From positions 1 to 54,311 of the IMG/VR virus record IMGVR_UViG_3300014501_000541: a stretch of 54,311 nt of DNA. One strand, written 5' to 3'. Of the stretch, positions 15,034 through 23,263 are shown piece by piece. Source of the stretch: a virus. Under the pieces are notes generated by a model. That model was not told the DNA's origin and did not search any database. It saw nothing but the letters and a program-made list of their open reading frames with translations. Made by a program: the position numbers and the translations under genes. The first letter of the stretch is position 1. Every line of letters begins with the position of its first letter.

Positions 15034-16032
15034 CTAGGCGTAGGTGCCTGAAATGGTGTTTTGCAAAACGATCTTGATCATTTCGCTGTTCGCGAGCGAA
15101 TACGTGGCCCTGAACTTGACTGTTTGGTATACGAGGTCTTTAACCTTGATGGGACGGGAATATTCCGTGAACGCGACCTGGTCAAGCGTAATGGCAAGTG
15201 TGGGATTCGACGAGCTGCCGATCGTTACATCGGTGTTCGTAAGCGTGATGCCCATTGCCTGAAGAACGTTCGGCGTTGCAAGGGCGACGGTCTTGAAGTC
15301 GGTGAGGTTCTGGTAGATTGCCTCAAACTGGCCTTCCACTTTGAATTCCTTGTTAAGGAAATCTGCGGGGGCGACGCTTCCCAATACTTCCTGGTCTTCG
15401 ATGTTCTCGTCGATAGAAAGCTTGATGGACTTCAAGGCAATAGCGGTCGCGCCCGACAGTCCGGATACCGAGGTCGCGTACTTGAATGACATGTACTGCG
15501 GGATAAAGCGGTTCTCGGAGAGAAGGGATGGGGTAAATGATGACTGCGACACGCCTTTTTGCGCCCGCGCGGACACTGAAAGCTGGACGAATTTCTTCAG
15601 CTCAGCGTCGATGTCCATTTTGTGGATAACGCCGTTTGCGTGGGAGTAGTCCGTGCCGGAAAGCGGATCGTGGATGAAGAGCGTGAGCGACTGATGCTGC
15701 GCGGTTTCGCCGACCGTGAAGGTATGGGCGTAGACACCCGTTTGAACGGTTGATACGGACTGCGCTCCGAGCATTCCGAGAAAGAGAAGGCCGGTGCTCT
15801 GGTCCGTCATCGGGACCTTGAACGAGCCATCGGCATAGTTCTTTACGCGATACTCGTTGATTGCGTTTTCGATGACGCCAACGGCCTGATCGGCGACTAC
15901 GTTTTCATATTTCTCATCGATGCTTAAATCATCGAAGGGAAGCCAATAGGTGGCGGTGGAAATCGCGGTACCACGGGTGGATTCCTTTGCCAACCCGAGG
16001 GCGAAGAGTCGCCCGATTCCTTTTGCTGACAT
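15034..16032 (-). CDS. Major tail tube protein
   Basis: The 332-aa protein starts MSAKGIGRLFALGLAKESTRGTA, and the N-terminal pattern G-x-x-x-x-R-G-T-A followed by WLPFDD is typical of tail-tube proteins. The body is beta-rich. It lies between the tail terminator/neck genes and the chaperone pair, as expected for the tube subunit that polymerises around the tape measure. Confidence 0.8.
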   Translation of the reverse strand: MSAKGIGRLFALGLAKESTRGTAISTATYWLPFDDLSIDEKYENVVADQAVGVIENAINEYRVKNYADGSFKVPMTDQSTGLLFLGMLGAQSVSTVQTGVYAHTFTVGETAQHQSLTLFIHDPLSGTDYSHANGVIHKMDIDAELKKFVQLSVSARAQKGVSQSSFTPSLLSENRFIPQYMSFKYATSVSGLSGATAIALKSIKLSIDENIEDQEVLGSVAPADFLNKEFKVEGQFEAIYQNLTDFKTVALATPNVLQAMGITLTNTDVTIGSSSNPTLAITLDQVAFTEYSRPIKVKDLVYQTVKFRATYSLANSEMIKIVLQNTISGTYA

Positions 16033-16034
16033 GG

Positions 16035-16208
16035 TTATTCGTTATTGGTTTCTTTTTCTGATTCGACCTTTCCGGGTTCGGCCGGGGTGAGCGGCTCGCG
16101 TTTCGCTTTATGGATTTCTTCCGCCTGTTCGCGGTTCGGCGCTCTTACAGTCATCGGTTTCCAGATGCCGCCGCCGGGGAAGAAATATTCATTGATAAGA
16201 ACGGACAC
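16035..16208 (-). CDS. Small hypothetical with unclear start
   Basis: From a GTG at 16208 the frame gives 57 aa (VLINEYFFPGGGIWKPM, then a Glu/Lys-rich tail). The same frame is open back to the stop of the preceding neck gene at 16308, adding about 32 plausible residues without ATG, GTG or TTG. A CTG at about 16296, or read-through of that TAA, could extend it. No ribosome site is seen for the GTG. It lies just before the tail tube gene. Confidence 0.4.
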   Translation of the reverse strand: MSVLINEYFFPGGGIWKPMTVRAPNREQAEEIHKAKREPLTPAEPGKVESEKETNNE

Positions 16209-16307
16209 GGCTCGGAGCGTGGTTGGCGAATCAGCCGCTTTATTTATCGCGTCTGAACTGTCAATTGCTTTGTTTGTTTTTTCGGGAATATCCAGGATAG
16301 TGGTGGG

Positions 16308-16781
16308 TTAGTTTTGTTGGACGCCGGACGGGACGATTGCCCTTGCTTTTAATGATACATAGAAAAGGACGTAAGTTGTAGTGCCTGAATTCACAGGTCC
16401 TGGGGATTCAATAATCGTCGGGAAAACCGCGCCGTTTGCGGTTCCTTGAAGGGTGGCATCCATATTAAAGACTTGGATTATGTTGTCTTCAAGCCCTGCA
16501 AGGTAGGTCGGATCGTTTTTGGGTATATTGTCTGGCGTCGTGACTACCATGATGTACCACGTGTATTCCATGAGGTTTGTCACTGAATCCTCAAAAGTAT
16601 TGCCAGATACTATGGGAGGAATGACAACTGCTGAGGGAAAACCGGACCACGTGCGGTCGAGCGGATTAACTTTTGTTAGTGAATCTGCGGTCGCGGAGTT
16701 CAGTACGCCTGACGTTACGAGCGTCTGCAAGTCCGTGAGGATGGCGTTCATCTGCTGTTGTGCTGGGGTAAGGTTAGCCAT
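16308..16781 (-). CDS. Tail terminator / head-tail completion protein candidate
   Basis: This is a 157-aa protein from the ATG at 16781. It has an N-terminal helix (LTPAQQQMNAILTDLQTLV) followed by alternating beta strands with Gly/Pro turns. The size and position, between a HK97 gp10-like protein and the tail tube gene, match gpU-type tail terminators. It overlaps the stop of the gp10-like gene by 8 nt. Confidence 0.6.
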   Translation of the reverse strand: MANLTPAQQQMNAILTDLQTLVTSGVLNSATADSLTKVNPLDRTWSGFPSAVVIPPIVSGNTFEDSVTNLMEYTWYIMVVTTPDNIPKNDPTYLAGLEDNIIQVFNMDATLQGTANGAVFPTIIESPGPVNSGTTTYVLFYVSLKARAIVPSGVQQN

Positions 16782-17244
16782 TGGTTTGTGAGGCGATTGC
16801 ACCCGTTATCTGCTGGAGGGCTTGTCCGAACATTTCAGTGATCTCTGGCTGCGCCGCTGAGACAATTCTCTCCATGAAAGGATTACTTTTTGTTCCAGGA
16901 TGATGAACGAGCGGCCCGAAAATTTGGCCCGTCTGTTGATTAGCCAATACTCGTTTATTCACGGCCCGGATAATATGCGGTGCGGTTCCGAATTCGACAA
17001 AGGGGGCATAGCTCGCTTTCGGATACCAGCGCGCCTGAAGATTGCCGACTTCGAACGCCCAATTTTGCACGAGGTAGCCGGTGCGCACCGGAACAATGCC
17101 TGCGGTGGTGAATTTGGCGAGGATCGCCTGTGCCGCGACAACTGCTTTCTGGACGATGGGAGCGGAGATAGCGGGATAGTTCGAAAGCGCTTCTTGGAGA
17201 GCGGGCAAGTTGGGTATTTCGACAGCGAAGGTTGAGGTAGGCAT
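16774..17244 (-). CDS. HK97 gp10-like neck protein
   Basis: The 156-aa protein shows the family hallmarks: VPVRTGYLVQNW, YAPFVEFGTAPHII and a C-terminal HHPGTKSNPFMERIV before a helix. HK97 gp10-like proteins connect the capsid connector with the tail end (stopper or adaptor). It stands 6 bp after the head-tail connector gene. Confidence 0.85.
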   Translation of the reverse strand: MPTSTFAVEIPNLPALQEALSNYPAISAPIVQKAVVAAQAILAKFTTAGIVPVRTGYLVQNWAFEVGNLQARWYPKASYAPFVEFGTAPHIIRAVNKRVLANQQTGQIFGPLVHHPGTKSNPFMERIVSAAQPEITEMFGQALQQITGAIASQTNG

Positions 17245-17249
17245 TGAAG

Positions 17250-18125
17250 CTAGAAGGTCATGCCCACGCGGCGATAGTTTTCGATGGTGCGAAGATCGAT
17301 GGCGTCAAATTCGTTCCGCCACGCGGTCGTTGCGCCTTGCAAAGATTCGCTACTCTTCCCTGCGAGTCCCTGCCGCCTGAAGATCCGCTCCACGAGGTCT
17401 TCGCAGAGGTTCGTAAGGTCGGCGGGAAGCTGATGCGTAGATCCGTTGCCGGCGTTTTGCCAATCGACCGGGAAGCCGGCGACATATGTTGCGCGGAGCA
17501 TATTGCTGTATATGCGGGGCATGGGGCCGTAGACGCGCACGATGCCGGAATAGCCCTGCGATTCAAGTTCATATTGCGGCGCGAAGAAACTGGTCCAGCT
17601 TGGGTTATCCGGAGTACCGGCGCGCCACTGGAAGCTGATGAGGCCGGAAATTTCGAATATTGCGCCGGTCTGCGTGACCTGCGCGGGCTGGCTCATCGTC
17701 ACCGTGCTGCCGCTCACAGATAGAACGGTGGTACCGGACGGAAAAAGCCCTTGGATGGCATAGAGGGGCATATTCGGCACAATGCCGACGCTCGGTGTCA
17801 CACCCGTGACTACAGCGGAACCGAGCGTGAGGCTCCCGGTTACGATGAGGTACGTCACGGGCGCATTGCGGAGCACGAGATAAACCTGTTTCGTGCCGTG
17901 GATGCTATAGACCTCGTTCGTATAGGTCTTCTGGACGAAGTGCCCGTCGTTCGGGAAACGTTCCATGCCGCTCTTGCCGCATTCGCGTTCAATAAGATCG
18001 GTTGCGCCGTTAATGACGCGGGTAAGAACCGCATCGTTATCGCTAATCGCAATCGAAAGCCGGTCCTTTACACGTTGCAAGGTTGTGAGGGCATAGGAAG
18101 AAACTTGTTCCTGCTGGGTGGACAT
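17250..18125 (-). CDS. Head-tail connector (gp6/YqbG-like) with inserted beta domain
   Basis: The 291-aa protein opens with TLQRVKDRLSI and DNDAVLTRVINGATDLIE, the helical signature of gp6-type connectors. It ends with the helical ADLTNLCEDLVERIFRRQG. In between lies a long Gly/Ser/Val-rich insertion of about 100 residues, so it is longer than the usual family size (about 100-200 aa). It would bind the portal as the first neck ring. Confidence 0.75.
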   Translation of the reverse strand: MSTQQEQVSSYALTTLQRVKDRLSIAISDNDAVLTRVINGATDLIERECGKSGMERFPNDGHFVQKTYTNEVYSIHGTKQVYLVLRNAPVTYLIVTGSLTLGSAVVTGVTPSVGIVPNMPLYAIQGLFPSGTTVLSVSGSTVTMSQPAQVTQTGAIFEISGLISFQWRAGTPDNPSWTSFFAPQYELESQGYSGIVRVYGPMPRIYSNMLRATYVAGFPVDWQNAGNGSTHQLPADLTNLCEDLVERIFRRQGLAGKSSESLQGATTAWRNEFDAIDLRTIENYRRVGMTF

Positions 18126-18174
18126 TGATTTGTTGCGGTGAATTCTTTGAGGTAGGGGAGCCGAGATGATTAGT

Positions 18175-18462
18175 TTATTTTGACTTCTTACCGGACAACT
18201 TTTCCGTTGTCTCGCTGCCTTGCGACCGTGCTTCTCTCAACTTTTCTAGGAACTCCCAAGTTTCCCGATATTCTGATTCCCAGATAAGCGGTGTAGAGGG
18301 ATCGTTGAATGGTTCCCATAGGAATTGGCGAACTAAACTCTTGACCGCCACTTCCTGCTTTTCGGAGAATCCTAACGACTCGACTAGGGCTAACATTTTT
18401 CCTTCAACCTGTTTGATGTCGTGATTCTGCACGACGTACTGACAACTCATTTCGTTGCTCAT
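18175..18462 (-). CDS. Small phage protein of unknown role
   Basis: This 95-aa acidic-basic helical protein has the conserved-looking segment LVESLGFSEKQEVAVKSLVR and a Lys-rich end. I have seen similar short sequences among phage hypotheticals but know of no function. It stands between the neck genes and the decoration protein, and a boxA-like motif and hairpins lie just upstream. Confidence 0.55.
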   Translation of the reverse strand: MSNEMSCQYVVQNHDIKQVEGKMLALVESLGFSEKQEVAVKSLVRQFLWEPFNDPSTPLIWESEYRETWEFLEKLREARSQGSETTEKLSGKKSK

Positions 18463-18480
18463 TTTTGACTTGACTCGACA

Positions 18481-18556
18481 TCCCCTATTTCAAAGAACTA
18501 CCGCATCGAGGTTTTCCCTCGCTTCTTGGCTCTTACCTCACCGGAAGAGCCAAGGG
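18481..18556 (-). promoter_or_regulatory. Hairpin plus boxA-like motif between late genes
   Basis: Directly after the decoration gene the minus strand forms a perfect 10-bp hairpin (18525-18534 with 18545-18554). Next comes a CGAGG/CCTCG hairpin and then GTAGTTCTTTGAAATAGG. The GTTCTTTGAAA element matches the motif repeated in the large RNA at 2.4-2.95 kb. No T run follows the hairpin, so it is not a classic terminator. Confidence 0.4.
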
Positions 18557-18569
18557 ACGAAGGTTCGAA

Positions 18570-19028
18570 CTAGGTGTTCGAAGTTGCCGAATCGACGGGT
18601 TTCTGCTGTGCAGGTCCGCCAAGGATGATTTCGGCAAAGCCGAGAATCGCAGGCGAGCTGCCGCCGGTGAATGACGGGGTAATGACCGCCCGAAGGTACT
18701 GGTGCCTATTAAGGTTGAGGCCTTCGATGCGGGCGACGTTCTCCGCTGCTGCAGACTCGCAGTTCAACGTGAACCCGATCACCGTGCCGGTGTTATCGAG
18801 TGCGTTCGTCCAACCGCTGGTACCCGTGGTGCTCTCTTGGAGCGTGACGACGAGCGTTGCGGCCGACGGGCTGCCGGATGTGGCCGCTCCGTAGGCATGG
18901 ATCGCAGCGTCGGTGTAACCCGACGTATTGATCGAGGAGCCGTCCACAGCGGTTGAGCCGCTGAACGACTGCGGGGCGAGGCTTACGCCTCCGACGATGA
19001 GGACATCATCATAAATACTTCCGCGCAT
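18570..19028 (-). CDS. Capsid decoration / minor head protein candidate
   Basis: The 152-aa protein is rich in Gly, Ser, Thr and Ala and has an all-beta look, ending NRHQYLRAVITPSFTGGSSP and then a short polar tail. The position, right after the major capsid gene, and the size fit head decoration or cement proteins. No motif proves the assignment. Confidence 0.6.
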   Translation of the reverse strand: MRGSIYDDVLIVGGVSLAPQSFSGSTAVDGSSINTSGYTDAAIHAYGAATSGSPSAATLVVTLQESTTGTSGWTNALDNTGTVIGFTLNCESAAAENVARIEGLNLNRHQYLRAVITPSFTGGSSPAILGFAEIILGGPAQQKPVDSATSNT

Positions 19029-19048
19029 TTGTTTGGTGTTGGCCCCTG

Positions 19049-19170
19049 CCTTCCTTCGACTTTAATCGGAAGGGAAGAACTTCGAAAAAGGATTTTGTCC
19101 CCTTTCGAAGTTCAGCGGGCGGTTTATGTTCATCCGTCCCGGCTCACGTTAGGAATTCACGTAAGCCGGG
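19049..19170 (-). other. Three hairpins between capsid and decoration genes
   Basis: Three inverted repeats follow the capsid stop: 19138-19170 (CCCGGCT arms), 19078-19087 with 19103-19112 (10 bp perfect), and 19049-19054 with 19068-19073. None has a U tract. They may protect the abundant capsid mRNA 3' end or limit read-through into the decoration gene. Confidence 0.45.
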
Positions 19171-19188
19171 CGCGAATGAGAAACAAGA

Positions 19189-20418
19189 CTACGAAGCTGA
19201 GGTCGAAACGACGCAGAACGCCTTGGGAAGGACGACTACGAGGGCATGACGATGCTTGTAGACGATTCCGCTCTGATCCGAGAGGGACAATTCCTTGCCT
19301 CCCCAGGTACCAGATTGGAAGTTGCCTACGCGCATATCGCCCTTGTCGCCGAACGCCATAGCTTTCATGTTGCCGAAGATCATGAACGCGGTGCTCGCGT
19401 TCGTGGTGCCGACCGTGTATGACGGGAGCCAGCGGTTCGTATAAACCGGGAAGCCCATCATATTGCCTGCAGCGCGGATCGGGCCGCCAAGCGGGTCTTT
19501 TTCAAGCCCCGACTGGTTGGCTGCGAATGCGCCGAAGAACAAGAACGGAAGGCCGGAGGTCGAAGCTTCCTTCTGAGCGATTGCCGCCCAGACGGTACGA
19601 TGCATGTACCACGCGCAGCCGTCGAGGACTGATTCCTCGATTTGGGCCACAACGTTCGAAGCATCGACAACGGGGTCGAACTTACTGTAGTTCGTGCCGC
19701 CGGTTGCGAGCGTGTACGCGTTCGTGCCGGTGACCTGCAGGATGCCTTGGAACGGACCCGGATAACCGGATGTGCCGCCCACAAAGCCCTGTTGGTCGAT
19801 CATGTTCGCGAGCGCCTCACCTGCCATCGCAAGAAGCCATTCGCCAAGCTGCACGGAGGCATCGGCCAAAAGGTCGTTGCCAACGGTGAAGGCGAGCTGC
19901 CACTTACGCGCAATGAGGACGGCCTGCCCGAAGGTAAGTCCGGTGACCGTGCTTGCGATATCGACACCGACGTATGCGCCCGTAAGGAATGAACCCGTGT
20001 AATTCGGGATGCCGAGTTCGTCAGTCTTCATCGGCCACTTCTGCGTTTGGCGCATGATGGTTCCGACGGAGGCTGCGATACGCAAGATCGCCGCTGCGAC
20101 TTCCGGTTGGACCAGATAGCCGCCACGGTTGTCCTGCTCTTCGATGAGCGCTTCGTTGGCTTTTGTGACGCGGACGGCCTTGTTCTCATGCCCTTTGAAG
20201 GCTGAGATGACCTGCGCCGCAAAATCCTTCTTCTGATCGCCGGTGAGTCCGGTGAGGTCGATGCCTTTTACGGCCCGCTCCACCATCATCTCTTCGACGA
20301 CCTGACGCGACGTTCTCTTGGAGATCTCCTCCATGTTGGAGAGGGATTTCTCCATAACGTCGTTAAAATTCTTAGTTACGGTGTCAGACACCGCAGCCAA
20401 GATTTCATCTTTGTTCAC
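19189..20418 (-). CDS. HK97-type major capsid protein
   Basis: The 409-aa protein has a helical, charged N-terminal delta region (about 1-85), then the typical HK97 start: RGGYLVQPEVAAAILRIAAS with TIMRQTQKWPMKTDELGIP. GFPVYTNRWLP and the C-terminal KHRHALVVVLP belong to the P/A domains. It forms the icosahedral shell. The fused protease at 20440 is the likely enzyme that removes the delta domain. Confidence 0.92.
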   Translation of the reverse strand: MNKDEILAAVSDTVTKNFNDVMEKSLSNMEEISKRTSRQVVEEMMVERAVKGIDLTGLTGDQKKDFAAQVISAFKGHENKAVRVTKANEALIEEQDNRGGYLVQPEVAAAILRIAASVGTIMRQTQKWPMKTDELGIPNYTGSFLTGAYVGVDIASTVTGLTFGQAVLIARKWQLAFTVGNDLLADASVQLGEWLLAMAGEALANMIDQQGFVGGTSGYPGPFQGILQVTGTNAYTLATGGTNYSKFDPVVDASNVVAQIEESVLDGCAWYMHRTVWAAIAQKEASTSGLPFLFFGAFAANQSGLEKDPLGGPIRAAGNMMGFPVYTNRWLPSYTVGTTNASTAFMIFGNMKAMAFGDKGDMRVGNFQSGTWGGKELSLSDQSGIVYKHRHALVVVLPKAFCVVSTSAS

Positions 20419-20439
20419 TGAAATTTGTGTGGGATAGAT

Positions 20440-22008
20440 CTATCTGCCGCGCTGAGTTCGCTCCTTAATTTTTGAGTTATATTGTCGGAGCCCTTCAGTG
20501 ATGGCAGAATCAATCTGCCTCATAAGCCGCTGTCCGAATAGATAGGCATCCAATGCGTCGGATGTTTTATCCTTTCGCGCCTGCTCCTGAGGTGCTCGAC
20601 CTTGGTTCGGGGCCTCGCCGGACTTTTCTTCCGGCTTAGGTTCCTCCCCTTCGTCGCCCTGCGGAGCGATAAGCTCCTTCAAGGCCGCGATTACATTGTC
20701 AGTAGATTTCCCGTGCTCCGAATGATGATCTTCAAGCGCTTTGATGGCTGATTCGATTTTCGCTTTATTCTTCGCAGAGATGACGCGGCCGGATTTCTGA
20801 ATTTCTTCCGCAATCGCTTTCTCATCTTTGCCATCATCGTCGCCTTCTTCGCCCATCTGTTCTTTCAAGATTTCGCTATGGGCTTTCTCATGGCGGTCAA
20901 GCTCATCGGCTGATTTCTTTTCGAATTCATCGATAGCTTTTTTTCCGGCTTCGGCTTCGCCGTTCGGCGGAAAATCTTTCGTAAACTCGTCGATCGCCTT
21001 ATCGAAGCATTTGACGTGCTTCAAGTGCTCGGCTTTGATCTCTGATTTGAACTCGTCGATAGTCTTGTTCTCTTCGCGGCCCATTGTCTCGTAATAGTCG
21101 TCGATGGCTTTCATGCACTTTTCAAGATGCGTACCGTGCTCACTGTCGAGGGCATCTTTGAATTCCTCGATGGCCTTATCGGTTTCGGAATTATCAGAAC
21201 CGTCGTCCTGGTTTTCTTTCGCGGACTTTTCGGCCAAGCATTTTGTGCCGAATTCGTCGATGGCTTTTCCGACCGCTGCTCCGTGCCGGTCGTTCTCTGC
21301 TTTAAATTGTTTGGGGAGGTCTGATTTCATGGTTTCGGATGATTGTGATTTGTCTCTTTCGGGTACGCACACGAGTTCGCCGGGATTCTTACTATCTTCT
21401 GCCAGGACTCCCGGTGTGCCGTCGTCGAGCTGGCAGGAATCGCCAATCTGCGGCGATTTTTCTTTCTTCTCTTCATAGAAAAAGCCCTTGGAAATAAGTT
21501 CCTGCGTGGAAACCTGCAAGCGCCCGATCTGGCGCAATGAGAGTGCATAACGTCCGGCGGGAACCGGGCAGAAGCTCACTTCCAAAAGCTCACGGGTGCC
21601 GTCATCGTTCTGAATGTAGCCCGGGGAAACGGCGCGGAGTATTTTCTCCTGGTAAAGAGAACAGGCGAGGTCGGCTTCGGGATTTAAACCCTGTGGGGCG
21701 AATTTGCCCGTAGCCACGGCTTCATTTCCCTGGATCTTGATGTCGTCGATGATGCCGATGGGAAAGCCGGAATAGTTATGCGCCCACAGAACGACGGGGT
21801 TCATTTCGTAGTACTTCAGGTCCCACTTGGACTGGTCGAGGGCATCGCCCTGGCGGTCCTCATCGGACGTGCTGAAAACTACCTCAAACGTCCGGTCATC
21901 GCCGGACGTTTTCGTCTGCTTAATGAACTCCGCCGTTTGTTCAGACGCTAATTTTCCTTTGAGGTCGGCGGCGAGTTGTTCTGTGAATTGCTTAAGTGGT
22001 TCGTTCAT
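20440..22008 (-). CDS. Prohead protease fused to a repeat-bearing scaffold domain
   Basis: From the ATG at 22008 the protein is 522 aa. Residues 40-160 are an HK97-type S78-like prohead protease: VVFSTSDEDRQGD, VLWAHNYSGFPIG with catalytic H77, and LRAVSPGY with nucleophile S128. Residues 230-480 are a long charged coiled-coil region in which KAIDEF-like hexapeptides recur at about 248, 278, 300, 315, 337 and 357, usually preceded by a His-Glu-rich segment. The last 45 residues are basic. The enzyme would process capsid and scaffold during head maturation, and the C-terminal part would act as the scaffold. A longer upstream start (22089) overlaps the neighbouring gene and is unlikely. Confidence 0.85.
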   Translation of the reverse strand: MNEPLKQFTEQLAADLKGKLASEQTAEFIKQTKTSGDDRTFEVVFSTSDEDRQGDALDQSKWDLKYYEMNPVVLWAHNYSGFPIGIIDDIKIQGNEAVATGKFAPQGLNPEADLACSLYQEKILRAVSPGYIQNDDGTRELLEVSFCPVPAGRYALSLRQIGRLQVSTQELISKGFFYEEKKEKSPQIGDSCQLDDGTPGVLAEDSKNPGELVCVPERDKSQSSETMKSDLPKQFKAENDRHGAAVGKAIDEFGTKCLAEKSAKENQDDGSDNSETDKAIEEFKDALDSEHGTHLEKCMKAIDDYYETMGREENKTIDEFKSEIKAEHLKHVKCFDKAIDEFTKDFPPNGEAEAGKKAIDEFEKKSADELDRHEKAHSEILKEQMGEEGDDDGKDEKAIAEEIQKSGRVISAKNKAKIESAIKALEDHHSEHGKSTDNVIAALKELIAPQGDEGEEPKPEEKSGEAPNQGRAPQEQARKDKTSDALDAYLFGQRLMRQIDSAITEGLRQYNSKIKERTQRGR

Positions 22009-22033
22009 TGCCTCCGTGGGGTGGAGAGGACTT

Positions 22034-22570
22034 TTAGTAAGGAAGCTGGTCGAAGGTGAGACGCAAGAGCGTCGAAGTCGGAACCGCAAGGTTCGCGCCG
22101 GTAAGATTCGAGTACGCTACGATTGCCGTTCCCGTCACGCCGTTCGTCGAGGAGAGCTGGCAGCCGGATACAAAGACCGTGGTCGTCGCCGCACCGCCGC
22201 TGCAGATAGCGCCGATCGAAAGGCCTGCCGTGTTCGCAAGCGTGATGGATGTCGTCGCTGAGGAAGTCGTGACGCCAAAGGGACCAAGCGTCACTACAGA
22301 AGAGGGCGTGCCGGATGCGGTCACATACTCCGTTTGCTCGTTGTACTGGCTCGTACCTCCGAGCCAAAGACCATTGGATGTTTGCAAACCGAGTGAGCCG
22401 ACCGGGGATACATAGCCTCCTGCCACGTTTCCGGTGAGAAGCTGGCTCGGGGTGATACCGCCGGGGAAATCGCCGCCAAGCTGGGGCGCTTCCGCTAACT
22501 TGATTGCTACGAAGACTGCGATCAACACTCCGACCAAGACCACTGCACCTACTTTCAGATATTCTTTCAT
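22034..22570 (-). CDS. Membrane-anchored Ser/Thr-rich protein
   Basis: This 178-aa protein has a N-terminal transmembrane anchor (VGAVVLVGVLIAVFVAIKL) and a Gly/Ser/Thr-rich outside part of the same style as the large repeat protein at 24265. It has its own promoter at 22601-22628. It is not an obvious virion part; it could be displayed on the lysogen surface or trapped in a virion fibre. No family recognised. Confidence 0.55.
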   Translation of the reverse strand: MKEYLKVGAVVLVGVLIAVFVAIKLAEAPQLGGDFPGGITPSQLLTGNVAGGYVSPVGSLGLQTSNGLWLGGTSQYNEQTEYVTASGTPSSVVTLGPFGVTTSSATTSITLANTAGLSIGAICSGGAATTTVFVSGCQLSSTNGVTGTAIVAYSNLTGANLAVPTSTLLRLTFDQLPY

Positions 22571-22600
22571 GTATTTGGTGATTAATTTGTTTATGCTTTA

Positions 22601-22628
22601 ACTATAGCATCGACCTTTTTGGTAACAA
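22601..22628 (-). promoter_or_regulatory. Promoter with TTGTTA/TATAGT boxes
   Basis: On the minus strand TTGTTA (22628-22623) is separated by 16 nt from TATAGT (22606-22601). The context GATGCTATAGTTA is nearly the same as the promoter of the terminase operon (34802-34807). It lies 30 nt before the gene at 22570 and should drive the protease-capsid-tail late genes. Confidence 0.6.
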
Positions 22629-22666
22629 GGTGGGGATAACTCGTGGAATAGCTTGGCATTTCATGG

Positions 22667-23008
22667 CTAGTTGTTCACTCGGGGCAAGGCGGGTTTCACG
22701 ATGAGCTGGGGACCTATCCAGCTCAAGGTTTCGGTGGAAGACCAAACGGCCACGACCATCGTGTTGAAGGTGCCGGGATTGGGGAAATCGCCGCTCGCTA
22801 CGGTGTAGTGGCAGGTTCCTGCGGTAACGCTGTCAATCGTCATGGAGCCGGATATGGTGAGGTCGGTATCGGACGCATCTTGCGCCGATTGAACCTTGAA
22901 CGTGAGCGATGCGCTCGTGAGATTTACCGCATCGCCGTTGCCGTCCTGAAGCGTAAAGGGAATCTGATACCCGAAGTCGCCCTGGGTGATTTCTTGCGGC
23001 TGGATCAT
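22667..23008 (-). CDS. BppU N-terminal-like baseplate/fibre anchor protein
   Basis: The 113-aa protein reads QGDFGYQIPFTLQDGNGDAV followed by NLTSASLTFKV. This is the pattern of the BppU/phage upper-baseplate N-terminal domain, which anchors receptor-binding fibres. Here it is a stand-alone domain within the block of secreted beta-repeat proteins, so it may serve as an adaptor between virion and fibre. Its first codons overlap the stop of the next gene by 4 nt. Confidence 0.6.
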   Translation of the reverse strand: MIQPQEITQGDFGYQIPFTLQDGNGDAVNLTSASLTFKVQSAQDASDTDLTISGSMTIDSVTAGTCHYTVASGDFPNPGTFNTMVVAVWSSTETLSWIGPQLIVKPALPRVNN

Positions 23009-23259
23009 AGTTCGAGGGAATTGTTGTTCGTCGCGGGGTTCGTGAGGGTGGTTTGTCTAAAGCGTAGCATGAGGCTATTTACGATTCCATAGGTGCTTGT
23101 GAGTACGGCGGTTCTCACGCCCGTCGCGAGCGTATTCATAACCCCATAGCCGTTTTGCAAGATGCGGTTTGCGAGATCGACGATCGGCCCGGCGATGATT
23201 GCTCCAAAGGGCCGCCGCGACGCATAGCTATTGGTTCCGTATCCTGAAAATCCGTACAT
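23005..23259 (-). CDS. Small hypothetical, fibre block
   Basis: This 84-aa protein from the ATG at 23259 starts MYGFSGYGTNSYASRRPFG, a Gly/Tyr-rich segment, followed by a helical part with VDLANRILQNGYGVMNTL. The start lies 5 bp after the stop of the secreted protein at 23264, so they form one operon. No known family. Confidence 0.5.
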   Translation of the reverse strand: MYGFSGYGTNSYASRRPFGAIIAGPIVDLANRILQNGYGVMNTLATGVRTAVLTSTYGIVNSLMLRFRQTTLTNPATNNNSLEL

Positions 23260-23263
23260 TCGG

